Of a DNA stretch of 64,000 nucleotides, positions 44,640-55,793 are shown piece after piece. The position numbers were made by a program, and so were the translations under genes. Under the pieces are notes generated by a model. The model was given only the letters and a program-made list of their open reading frames with translations. It made no database searches and was not told the DNA's origin. Positions within the stretch are counted from its first letter, which is position 1. Every line of letters begins with the position of its first letter. Source of the DNA: Poa pratensis (lineage: Eukaryota; Streptophyta; Magnoliopsida; Poales; Poaceae); assembly GCA_947311845.1 (NCBI GenBank), contig CAMZMU010000075.1:20279670-20343669 (forward strand). The letters are read 5' to 3'.

Positions 44640-45560
44640 ACATGTTTAGATATTTTGAAATGGTGAATATTTAGACAAAAAACAAATGCACTTCCTCTAA
44701 TTATGTGGAGCTAAATTTATTAAATGCTCACATAATGCACTTCCTCTAATTATGGACTTAAATTGAACATTTCAATTTGGTAAATATTTGGATGTAATCT
44801 AGATGAACTTTCCCTAAATATGGAATTCAACTCAATAAATGTGAATCAAACATGTTTAAATATTTTGAATTGGTGAATATTTGGACAAAGACAAATTCAC
44901 TTTCTCTAATTATATGGTGTCATCAAAATGCTCAGAAAAATAAATGATACAGTGTTATATGAACTTCCCTTAATTATATGAACTTTCACTAACTATGCTC
45001 AGAAAAATAAATGCTACTGTGAATCAAACATGTTTAAATATTTTGAATTGGTGAATATTTGGACAAAAAACAAATTCACTTCCTCTAATTATATGAACTT
45101 TCACTATGGTAAAAAACAAACATGTTTAGATATTTTGAATTGGTGAATATTTGGACAAAAAACAACCGCATTTGCTCTAATTATGTGGAGTTAAATTTAT
45201 TAAATGCTCACATAATGCACTTCCTCTAATTATGGATTTAAATTGAACATTTTAATTTGGTAAATATTTGGATGTAATCTAGACGAACTTTCCCTAAATA
45301 TGGAATTCAATTCAATTCAATAAATGTGCATCAAACATGTCTAAATATTTTGAATTGGTGAATATTTGGACAAAAAACAAATGCACTTCCTCAAATTATG
45401 TGGAGTTAAATTTATTAAATGCTCACATAATGCACTTCCTCTAATAATGCACTTAAAATGAACATTTCAACTTGGTAAATATTTGGTGTAATCTAGATGA
45501 ACTTTCTCTAAATATGGAATTCAATTCAATAAATGTGTGTTTCCACTCATTATGGACTTA
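44640..45560. repeat. AT-rich tandem repeats in the Helitron
   Basis: A ~480-bp unit (ggtgaatattt.gacaaaaaacaaatgc...ggtaaatatttgg) is present at ~44660 and ~45140, with a further partial copy from ~45358. Confidence 0.8.
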
Positions 45561-45921
45561 AATTAAATATTACTGAAAAAATAGAAACATATTTGAACAT
45601 TTCAACTTGCTAAAAAAATTTGGAGATACTCTAAAATATATCAACATGCTCACAAAAATATATGCTAACTACTTATGGCATAATGCAAACATATTTGAAC
45701 ATTCCAATTTGGTGAATATTTAGATACAATCTAAATGAACTTTATCTAACTATGGAGTTAAAATTAATAAATGCTCATATCATTCATTCTCTAACTATGG
45801 AGTTAAATTAAAAATTTATGGCAAAATACAAGCATATTTGAACATTTTAATTCACTAAGTATTTAGACATACTCTAGACGACAAATTCCGATGGATTTCA
45901 ACATTTTGAATTACAACGGGT

Positions 45922-45951
45922 GCGGCGTGCCGCCGCGCCAAATTCAACTAG
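45922..45951 (+). other. Helitron 3' hairpin and CTAG terminus
   Basis: A 6-bp perfect stem with 3-base loop, then CTAG. Helitron termination depends on this structure in the rolling-circle model. Confidence 0.8.
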
Positions 45952-47507
45952 TCTTACCAGATGGCACGACGACCCCCACGGCTTGTTCATGCATGCACAT
46001 ATGGTAAACAAAATGACATTATCAATAATTTTGTGAAATCAGATTTCAAACTGATTTGACTGTTAGATCGTGTGCACAATTAATTATCTGTCTTTACCGG
46101 TTTTGTGAATTCACAGTTTCAAACTTATTTGAATGTAAAGACTACAGGCCGCCATGTTTCAACGACATTTTACTCATTTAGAGTTGTAACCCAAAGATAT
46201 TTTTGCATGCAATCAATGTCTCTCTCTCAATCTTTGCACGAAAAACCAGCCATCCCACTATTAGCCACCGTAGGAGCTAACATTCACTCCTTATATATTG
46301 ATCTGTAAGTTTATTAAAGATAAATCACAATGCATGGAAAAAAGAAATGTTGGATCGATCAACTCAGATTGAGCAGGTAATGTCCATGTGGTTGGACGTC
46401 TTGAGACCTTACCCGGACTCATCTCCACTGATAGAAAAAGACCGGGCTGATCCAATACATCTTACTTGTCGTATCTAACAATGGAATCGTCCGTGTTTAG
46501 TGGCACAACACAACACCGCGCTTTCCCACCTGGGCTATATTTTTCATCTTTCCGAAAACTCTAGGGGGACGATTCATATCATACTTTTTTTAGACGGAGC
46601 CACCACCATGAATGGAGTTATGTTTTGAATCATATCTGCAAATTGTATATACATGTTATTGTCCAGAATCAGAATACTAGGCCAAGGTATGCTGGCGTTA
46701 ACCAGGAATAAAAATATTTGGACTACGGGCCATAACACTATATTTCATGTACTTGGGTTGGGCCAAGCTATGGCCTAAAAGCCGGGCTTGCTTTCGTTTA
46801 TGGTTCATAACTTTTTTTACTGTCTGTGACACTAGGATTCATAAACTTTTATTTTAATTTTTAAGCTCTAAGTTTGTAGTTGGTAGTTATTATGCACGTG
46901 GTCTGGTTCTTTTTTGTGATACCAGTATAAACTCTGGCATGCTTAACTTGGTTTAACTTTAACAATATTTGACTTGATGAGTTGAAAATCTTTCGACTCA
47001 ACATAACTAAAATTCTTAACTGTATACACAATTATTTGAACACTTAAGTCAACCAAAAATAACTTTCAGGTTAAAGATATTTGAATTTTTCAGCCTGCAA
47101 CACAATAATTTGAACATTTAGCTTAGAAGGCATATCTAAGCGTCAAATCAAACTCGGAGTATTTTAAACTTCATAAGTTATATTTTTCATATCATAATCT
47201 CAAAATAATTACAACCATTAGGCTTTTATTCTACACTTGTTTTGATATTTCTCAAAAAAATCAATTAGATTTTGCAGGACACAACTGCGCTGTGGCATGA
47301 GCTTCGGGTTTCTCTCTCATAGCATGTTAGCATCTGTAGCAAAAGAATGATTGTTCCTCCCATGCGAGTATAAGACACACCAGCAGCTCTTTTAGCAACA
47401 AACGTCCCAGTAACAAAAAGCCATTTCGGTCCAACCACCGAGTACACCTACTACAAACATCCGGTGCTCTCCCTAGCTCCCACTCTGCCACACACAGGTA
47501 CACAGAC
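45952..47507. other. Intergenic, AT-rich
   Basis: No gene is seen. It contains the upstream region of the proline-rich gene; a weak TATA-like tataaga is near 47370. Confidence 0.5.
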
Positions 47508-47971
47508 ATGTCTAAATCCTCCCAGATCACCGTCGTCCTCGCCGTGATCACCGTGCTCACCACCACGACGGTGGCCGACACGCCGGTCTGCCCGTACCCG
47601 TGCCTCCCTTCACCACCCTCCGGAGGCATCATCAACAGCTACCCGCCACCGCCACCAGCAGGAACAGGTGGTAGTGGTGGCGACGTATTCGGCGGCAGCT
47701 ACCCACCACCGCCGCCAGGGGGCTTCCAGCTGACACCGCCGGGGGTCATGCCGGGTTTCCTCCCGCCTCCGTACAGTTCCGTCCCGGCCGGGCCGGCTCC
47801 GCCGCCGCCGAACCCGATCCTGCCATGGTTCCCGTGGTACTACCAGCACGACAACCGATCACTGCGTCCACAACGTCGGCGTCCCAGCCACCGGCCGCTT
47901 ATCGGAGGACGACAAGCATGGTTGCCCTGCTGCTCCATCTCTGTTTGGTGATTCTTCTTCGGGCGCCGTAG
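47508..47971 (+). CDS. Secreted proline-rich protein, probably GPI-anchored (one frame break)
   Basis: The ATG opens a signal peptide (SSQITVVLAVITVLTTTTVA). It is followed by a CPYPC motif, Pro-rich blocks (YPPPPPAG, YPPPPPGGF, LPPPYSS, PPPPNPI) and a conserved-looking ILPWFPWYY. Such small hydroxyproline-rich proteins are cell-wall or membrane-surface proteins. As written, the frame after HDN at ~47855 turns Arg-rich and stops at 47951. With one more C in the CC at 47855-47856 it reads ITASTTSAS... and ends in a hydrophobic VALLLHLCLVILLRAP at 47971, a typical GPI-signal tail. The second reading fits the protein class better, so I give the end of that frame. The gene is single-exon. Confidence 0.7.
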
Positions 47972-48955
47972 AGTACTTGTTGGTAGGAGAGTCTGTTAGT
48001 TAACTGTGTTTCATGCCGAACTTGTTCTTGTTAATTGCGCAGATGTTATTTTGTGGTTATCGTGTTTACCTATGAGCTTGTAGGAAAGCTTACCATTATT
48101 GTTCTTAATCATAGATTGTACATTGCTCTCGAATATTTATCTGTAGGCACATACTCCGTAGCAGGTAAGTTCGTAAGGTAATTATTGTGTCCTGCTGATC
48201 TTTGATGATTAGCTTGGTAATGTTATCTGGCGCACTTTGGCCACAGTTTGGTTTCCCCTGTGATCGGCAATTGAAACACTGCACTACTGCAGAGGATTTT
48301 GAACCTCATCAGGATATGAGATCGGCCTTTCTTTGCCCTCAACATTCAGCAATCTATCGTCGACAGGTTACTGAGGTCTCGTGCCAGCTTCTATTAATTG
48401 CGTTTGTTGAGACGTCAAAATCTGCATATTTAAGCCAATAGCAACGCATCAGCTGCTAAATTCATTTCTGCATCATTCTGAGGTTGCCTTGCGTTTTTTT
48501 TTTTTTGCTCCATTCTCTCAAAATATTTCTAACCTCTCAAGTAGCAAGCCAAGTGGACTGCTCTCTTTTGTTCGATGACCCTGAAATTTGGATGATCCCT
48601 TCCAATGGAGTGCCCTACACTCTAATAATTGTTGATTTCGAATTTTTATCGGCTGGTAAATTACCGAGACAATTATTGTGTTGGTGACTTGAAGTAAGTA
48701 CGTCATGGCGTAGAAGATGGGAAGAACGTCGAACACGTTGCCCTTCTGGATGTTGCTTGTTACGTCAGCAGTGCTGCTAGCTAGCCAGCGGTGCTGCCCG
48801 GTCCCTATAGCTAAACGATCACGCACATACAGCTAGCTAATCGTGACGTTTCTCGGTCTGCTTGTCGTTGGCTTCTCGGGGTTTCCTCCTATCTAGCAAT
48901 GCGGTTTTTCCACATCTATGAGGATTTCTCATCGCTTATTATGACCGTCGATTTT
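47972..48955. other. Intergenic downstream of the proline-rich gene
   Basis: The first part is probably a 3' untranslated region. Nothing else is recognised. Confidence 0.5.
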
Positions 48956-48981
48956 GCATCCAACGAACGATATTATTGCTA

Positions 48982-48982
<1 letters not shown>
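48956..48982. repeat. Left 27-bp direct repeat (target duplication) of the 49-kb retroposon
   Basis: It matches 50617-50643 at 26 of 27 positions. Confidence 0.9.

Positions 48983-49022
<40 letters not shown>
48983..49022. repeat. Run of 40 G
   Basis: An uninterrupted homopolymer exactly at the 5' edge of the retroposon. Confidence 0.95.
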
Positions 49023-50616
49023 CGGAGCAGTTCGTGCAGGTGGAGGTCGCCGGGTTTGGGGCCATGGCGGCCGGAAGCGTGGAGCCTGGGCGGCGGCCCA
49101 GAACCTCGCCGGCGAGCGAGGGCGTCGTGGCGGCGGTGGTTGCGGCCTCCCTGGTTGAAGAGGAGAGAGGCGGCGGTTGGCTCAGGGCGGCAGCCCCGAT
49201 CTGGGCCGAGCGGGCCCAGATCTGGGCCGAACGGGCCTCGATCTGGGTCGCCCGGGCCACGGCCGACGAGGGTGGGCGGTCGTCTCCCGGCTTCCCCTTC
49301 CTCGTTCTGGTCGCCTCATGCGGTGGTGCGGTTCTCCCTTGACCGCTGGCGGCTCCTTTCTGTGGAGCTCGTCTGGTCGGTGGAGTTGGGGCTCCCCGGT
49401 TCTTTGCTAGCCTCCATTGGTGGGTTAGGTGTGATCTGGACCTAGCAAGGTCCTTGGTCGTCCGGGGCTGTCGGTGCCCTGCTGTGGGCGACACCCCGTC
49501 TGGCTCGCGGGGAGTTGGTCCCGGAGCCGGCGTGTGCTCGCCTGGGTAGGCAGCACTGTCCGTGCCGTAGCTGCTCTCGCGGCTGTGGTTCTCCCTCCGA
49601 GCTTCGTGGTCGTGCTCGTGCAGGTGTTGACGTGCTGGTCTTGGTGTGACCGTCGTGGTGTCGCGGGACTAGATCTTAGTGCGGCTTCGGTCGGGGTGCG
49701 GTAGTGATTTCTGCTCTGTACTCTTCGCGTCCTCGCGACGGCGACCGGATTTTTGGTCGGAAGATCTCAGCGAAAGCTGCGCATGGCTCTTGCCAGTGCC
49801 CGTGACGGCGTTACCTCCGGGTGACGTTCCCTTGTTGAAGGCGTCCCGATGTGGATCCTCCGGTCTGAATTGATGGACTCCGTCCCCCGCCTCAAACTGC
49901 TCCTCCTGGGGGCCTCGCTTCGGAAAGCTTCTCTTGTAGAGTCTTGTGGATCACCCTATGTGCTCTCGCTGGTGTTGCAGCCCTCTCGCAACGTCAGCCT
50001 GGCTACTTTTACACGGTCATGCTTAGGTTGTTGGCGGCCTTCCTAGCGCCTTGGGGGGCTTTGTTACGACGGCGTCAGGCCATAGCCGCTGCCGGTGCTT
50101 TTATCCCAACGCAAGTGGAAAGATGTTGTGTTCTGGTCTGGACCTAGCCCGAGCCCTAGGGGTGGTATGGCTGGGTCGGGGTGAAAGCTTTGCAGGACCT
50201 CGGTCTCTGCCGACGACGTTGACGCGTTCTCGCGCCATGCACCTTCTTGGAGGCGTCGCCGCAAGACCCCCCCTTCCTTTGGATCCTCAAGTTCTGCCAG
50301 GTGGCTGGCCCGGCGCTGATTCCCCTTGGGCAGTAGTTCTGGTGCGGTGGAGGTTTGTTGACGTGGACATGGTCGTGGTCACTCCGGTGCAACAGAAGAC
50401 AAGGCTCCTTCAACCTCGATCAAGCTGGCGCTCCGGCTTTCTTTCTTTTTGTTGTCTTCTGTTGTTGGTTTCGGGGTGCGCTTTGCGCGCGTGTGTGTTG
50501 TAACTCTTGGTGTAACTCTTAGCCGGTTGTTGGCTTCGTTAATTCAAAGCCGGGCTCAGCTCGAGCCTTCCGTCTAATTGATGTATTGATAAAACAAAAA
50601 AACACGTTAATGCGTG
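48983..50616 (+). mobile_element. GC-rich non-LTR retroposon with a poly-G 5' edge
   Basis: The element lies between 27-bp direct repeats. It starts with 40 consecutive G (48983-49022), continues as GC-rich sequence without a recognised domain, and ends in a LINE-like 3' region (ttcaaagccgggctcagctc, then tattgataaaacaaaaaaa). The tail is repeated after the right target copy (50644-50685). Orientation is plus by the A-rich end. Frames inside are GC artefacts and I recognise no reverse transcriptase, so it is probably non-autonomous or 5'-truncated. Confidence 0.7.
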
Positions 50617-50686
50617 GCATCCAACGAACTATATTATTGCTACTAATTGATGTATTGATAAAACAAAAAACACGTTAATGCGTGGT
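50575..50686. repeat. Duplicated retroposon tail around the right target copy
   Basis: The ~42-base tail at 50575-50616 recurs at 50644-50685 (differing by one A), with the 27-bp target copy between them. Confidence 0.9.
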
Positions 50687-53600
50687 TTTAACTTTTTCTG
50701 AAATTTCTTGTTACCACACGAATCTAAAAAATAAATTACATAATCCAGAAATTATTGATAATGTATTATATTTGAAGTTTAATTCATAATTTGTGAACGG
50801 ATCGTAAAGCATTTGGACGTCTCGAGATAAGAGGGGGAGATCGTCATAGTTATGGAGTTGCATTTTCCCCTTTCTAGCCACTTCCTTGAATTTCCCTTTC
50901 TCGTTATCGGAAACTTGAAGAGGGATGAAAACAAGTTTTTAGCTGATCATAAAGAGACACATGGCGACCGATGATGATTGTCTTTTTTTTCCTTTGCTGT
51001 TTTGTGCTCTTTCTAGGCATTTTGGGCGGTTGGACCAGCCGTCTAGCTCCTTCTCTCTATGAAAATGACATGTATTATGGAAAAAAATAAGGAGACACGG
51101 AAAATGAGTTTGCACATGCTCATAACTAGGGCTACTCGTGACCAGCAATGACTATACAGTTCTTCTCTCGAACTTCCATTTTATTTTATTCCGTGAACGT
51201 GTCCTAATTTGATTTAAAATAAACGATGTCTTTTTTTAATGAGAGAAGGGTTCCGAATGACATATGCTACATTAGATATAACAAAGTTTCACGGTGCACA
51301 TAAGGATTCAAACATTCCAGACGCGGGATTTACCAAGGATAACCCTAAAGGTAAAACTAAATCATGATTGGGTTCAAACCATAGCTTCATCATCATTGTC
51401 GTTGGGGGAAACCCCCACTTGGGACAGTGAGACAGCAACAACCCCACCTTCAAAATGTAGAAGAATTGCACTCGAATGCGAATAGGAATTGCATCCCTTG
51501 CTGGGAGAACATCAACGATATGCTGCCATTCGACCAAAAGAGGCAACCACAAGGATACTTCCGAATGACCGTTGTATCCCGGTCATATGAACGTGGAAGA
51601 GGGAAACAAAACATGTCATAGATTCATGAATGAAGACGTTATGATTGAGCCCCTTTCCAATCAAAATTGTTGGGAACTCAATCTCTCCCTTCCACCCCCG
51701 TCATCATGATCGCACCAAGAGCAAAGAAAGAGATGAAGGAAAATCTCCAGATGCAAGAGACCATAAAGCTTATTGAGTGGAGCCCCGATCCACCACCACC
51801 ATCAAGAGGAGAAGTAGGCAACCACCATGTGTCACGTGCGAGCGCCATTAGTGAAGGATTGAGATAGATGACCTAGAGGGTTATTTATTTATTCACAAAT
51901 TTTAGGAATTGTGGATAACAAAGATGTGCCTAATGCAATTATGTGAAACAACATATATGATGATATAAGGCACTTCAAACACGTAGTCTATCGCAATGAT
52001 AAATATAAGTGAAAAAACTTCAGAAAAAATCAAGAACGCGGAGAGAAAGATGTATACAGATGTTCACTTCCTTAAGAGGAAGATAATAACCATTTGAGAT
52101 ATGTGTGGGTTACCATGAAGGACCCCATACGCCACTGAAGGCTCACCTTCTTCTTTTTATGCCTCCTCCATGAATTTGGAACTCAATCACCAGGGGAGGC
52201 CTTACAAATTTTCGGTGCAAATAGTAACTTGAAAGCTCCCTGTGAATCATACCACCTAGGATCCCTCAAACTGTAGGAGTGCTCAAGTCACAAAATTAAT
52301 CAGTGAAAGAGAAGGGAGGAATGGATCTTGGTTATGGTTAGCTCCTCTCTCAAACCGCTCACAAGTCTCTCAAGGAAACAAAAATGTGTGTGCTGAAAGT
52401 ATTCTCATATCTGGAGATGTTCAAATGGTAAATCTAACCCTATCCATGAAGGGTTGGTTATGTTTTATACAGGGGCTCATAACTAGTCATTTCTGCACAA
52501 AATATTCACCCAGAGTCTCTAACCCAATTGACCCGGAGGCTTCGACCAACTATCAATTGCAGAAACAAAGCTAAAGATAGGTAGGCGTAGCCCTTAGAGT
52601 CAGGCTAAGAGACTACGACCCCAATACTTGGAGACTCTAGGATAAATTTGAGAGCACCAAAAAGAGTGAAAGAGGCTATGGCTAGGACATCACCCCACAC
52701 CTAGAGAGCACCAGCCAAGAATAGGGGCACTCAGAGATCCCTTTCCCGGAAGCTCTATAAGGAAGCCTAGAGCAGCCAAATGAGGAGCCAAAGCTCCGGG
52801 CTAAGCTGAGATGAGCGAGAGAAACTCTTGGAGACTCTGATTGAAAACAACGACCTTCTCTTGTTTGAAGTTCCCTACCCTAAGACTCTGAACAAAATGG
52901 TCCGAGGACTCCGGCCAACTGGGAATTGAACACAACTCTTTGGCTTGGGAATTAGCTAGGATGATCAAAAGGATGACAAGATGCAGGACCTGAGCTTTTT
53001 CTTTTGCATCCCTACGACCCCATGTAATAGTGTGTGATCACTATTACTCAAGAAAAAGGAAAGGATATGCAAGCTTGCCTTCACAAAAAAGAAAGGCCAT
53101 GTGCTAGTCAAGTCTAATAGTACGCATAAGTCGACTCGTTGAATTTATTAGGTTAATAGTTTTAAAGGCCGACTAGGCTCAAACTTGTTAGTGGCCGAGT
53201 ACGACATGAATTTTGTAGTTTCCACCATAACAATGTGGATCTCATCGGAATATAATTCTCAACCATAACCAAGGCACACATTACCTTTTCCCTCGTCCTT
53301 CATACGTGAAAAGCGAGAATCCCCACTACTCATTGGATGTCGTCTTGCTAAAATTTAGCTAGATTTGACACCATTTGAGGGTCGCCCTACATGATTATGC
53401 TTTCCTTTCCAACCCTATACACACACGTGGCACATTTGCCCCTCCACTCCACACACACAATGGCCTCATATTTCTTGATTGGGTGCTGTAAATTGCTTGT
53501 CATACAAGTAAAATATAATGTCGGCTCAGTGGTGAGTCCACATAACCACGCACACATTGGTGATTGTTAGGTCAAACTTCTATATGTATGGTCTCTCTCA

Positions 53601-54179
53601 AGTTTAACAAAGCCTAAAAAGGCATACTTCTTAAACTTTAGGGAATCACAATGCTCATTAGACTGTAACAGAAAAAGATCTGTATATAATTATGAGGTGT
53701 TGAGGGATGAACACTTAAAACCATAAATGGGTGAGATTTTTTTTTGAGATTTGGGTGAGAAAATCTTGATTGAAAGCTTTGAGTGTTGACAGAGAGATAA
53801 TTATTTCTTAGTAGAGTAAACTATTTTCTTATAGAATAGAAGAAGTCGACTAACTATAGTCACAACCATATTTTATAGAAAAATATATTTCATTATTTCA
53901 AGGGAAGACACCTACAGGGATTGGTTTTTTTAGGGAACTGGATAGTTGTTTGTTGGGCCCTAGTCCTAACCATCCGGTCGGCTATGACATGGTCCAAACA
54001 ATGGGAGCCCCTATGCCTCTCCTTTTGCGAGCTGTAACATCGACTCGCCCGCAGGGAGTCTCTCCCCGATAAAAGCCCAAGAAAGAAGGCCCACTAGGAA
54101 GTTACGACTTCATATCTACGGTGTTCATTCTTACGTCGTTAGTTACGTGTGCATAACAGCACGGGAAAAAGAAAATGTA
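50687..54179. other. Gene-free region with transposon debris
   Basis: No gene is supported. A T7 run at ~51231 followed by ~600 bases of moderately complex sequence reads like a reversed retroposon 3' end. 52560-53000 contains repeated gactctg/ggagactc words reminiscent of a degraded LTR element. Neither could be delimited. Confidence 0.4.
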
Positions 54180-54960
54180 TGTGTTACATTTTAAACCTGA
54201 AACATTAAAAATGAACATTTTTAAAATCTTAACCAATGTAAAAAATCGAAACCATTTTAAAAAATGGTTCAAATTTTAAAATATTCATGTTTGGAAATTA
54301 GAAAATATACAGTTTTGAAAGTAGTTCCAATTTTGAAACATTTTCACTTTATATAAATGGTTCAAAATTTGAAAATTATTCATTTTAAAAATGGTTCCAA
54401 TTTTGAAAATGGCTCCAAATTTTAAAATAGTTCATTTTAAAAAATGGTTCAGATTTTGAAAATTGTTCATTTGTGAAAATGGTTCCAAATTTGAAAATGG
54501 TTCCAACTTTGAAATTATTCATTTTTTTAAATGGTTCAGAAAAAAAGATGCCGGTGAACCAAAAATAATAGTGAACCGATAATATTTGTGAACCATTAAA
54601 AAAAAAGCAATTTTCAAAAATCTAAACCACTTTTAAAAATAATCATTTTTGAAAAATATGAACCATTTTTAAAAATAAAATATTTTTCAAAATCTGAATC
54701 ATTTTAAAAAATAAAATATGAACCATTTTAAAAAATAAAATAATTTTCAAAATATGAACCATTTTCAAATAAGTGAAAATAAGAAAACATGAAAAGAAAA
54801 AAAGGAAAGAAGTGAAAAATAAAAAACGGAAAATAAGAAAGAAACAGAAACAAAAAAATAAAACATGAAAGAAATAGTAAGACAACGAAACGAAAAACTA
54901 AGATAAAGAAAAAAATGAACAGAAGAAAAAGAAACTGGAAAAGAAAAAAAAGAGTAAATG
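54180..54960. repeat. Degenerate AAAATGGTTC / GAACCATTTT repeat and A-rich tract
   Basis: Dozens of imperfect ~20-base units (aaaatggttc.aattttgaaa) run from 54180 to 54560 in one sense and from ~54595 to 54770 as gaaccatttt, i.e. inverted. A purine-rich GAAA tract follows to 54960. Frames here are low complexity. Confidence 0.75.
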
Positions 54961-55793
54961 GACCGGCCCATGTGGGGATACGCAACGGGCGAGTCCGAAG
55001 TTCCGAACAAGGATTCGCAAAGGGCGATATATAGTGATTCCGCAAACAACAGCATTGAAAATGGGCCAAGGCGTAAAGTGAGACAGGGTCGGCGGCACTC
55101 CCTAATGGGCCCGGGTGGTACAGACTATCTCGGCGAGCATTCGCAAAATGTCCGTTTCTCCTGGGCATTTCGTCGAGCACAGCCGGGGCTCCATGGCGTC
55201 CGTCAATCGCCACCGCCGGAGCTCCATTGAGTCAGCCAATCGCCTCCTGATTCTTGTGAGTTACCCGCTCCACTACGGTCCTTCGCGACGTCTTGCACAC
55301 TTGTCCTTAATGCTTCTGTGGTGAGAAAGGGTGGGCGCGACCATCTTGTAGATCGAGTTCTTGTCTAGTTAAATCGGTGGCCGCCTTTCAGTTCATCGGT
55401 TATTCAGAACTCAGAAGTTTCGTAAATTGTATCCGCAATGGTTTTCCCGTGGGATTTCTGGCATCTTGTGCAAAGTTCTGTCCGTATCAGTTCAGTTTGT
55501 TAAAATTCAAGTACAGTATGCCACGGTTGTGTTTTGTGATGGCAAATTGGCTAAAACTTAATAAAGCAAATCGTCAGTGTGGTAAACTCACTTGATTCAT
55601 ACAACATGCAAAACTGAACTAGTTCATAGACATTAGAACAATGTGCACTGTCACTGTACATTTGTACAGGCATTGTTGTTCTCTATATGCTATACTAGTA
55701 TTCACATATATACAATGCAATTGCAAGGATCTAACCCTATCGTAATATCGCTTTGATCAATCTTGGATATGTCTTCCGTGGTTCCGTGGTCAC
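54961..55793. other. Intergenic, 3' flank of the PDR gene
   Basis: 54960-55330 is GC-richer and unassigned. The rest is probably the PDR 3' untranslated region and flank (the gene ends at 55794 on the minus strand). Confidence 0.5.

Larger units (their letters stand above)
43405..45951 (+). mobile_element. Non-autonomous Helitron
   Basis: The 3' end is diagnostic: a perfect GCGGCG-TGC-CGCCGC hairpin (45922-45936), 11 bases, then CTAG at 45948-45951 followed by T. The likely 5' region (ttactaactatataaaagacgag) begins near 43405 and resembles cereal Helitron starts (recall). The interior has no Rep/helicase coding, but a 320-bp tandem duplication and an AT-rich repeat block. The exact 5' terminus (TC after A) is uncertain. 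Confidence 0.7.

Noticed and set aside
43405..45951. CRISPR-like or satellite array
   Set aside because: Repeats are long, AT-rich and irregular, and the Helitron 3' end explains the block.
48899..49494. Gly- or Pro-rich frames over the 40-G run
   Set aside because: Homopolymer artefact.
54643..55213. Phe/Leu-rich minus-strand frames resembling membrane proteins
   Set aside because: They translate the A-rich low-complexity tract on the opposite strand.
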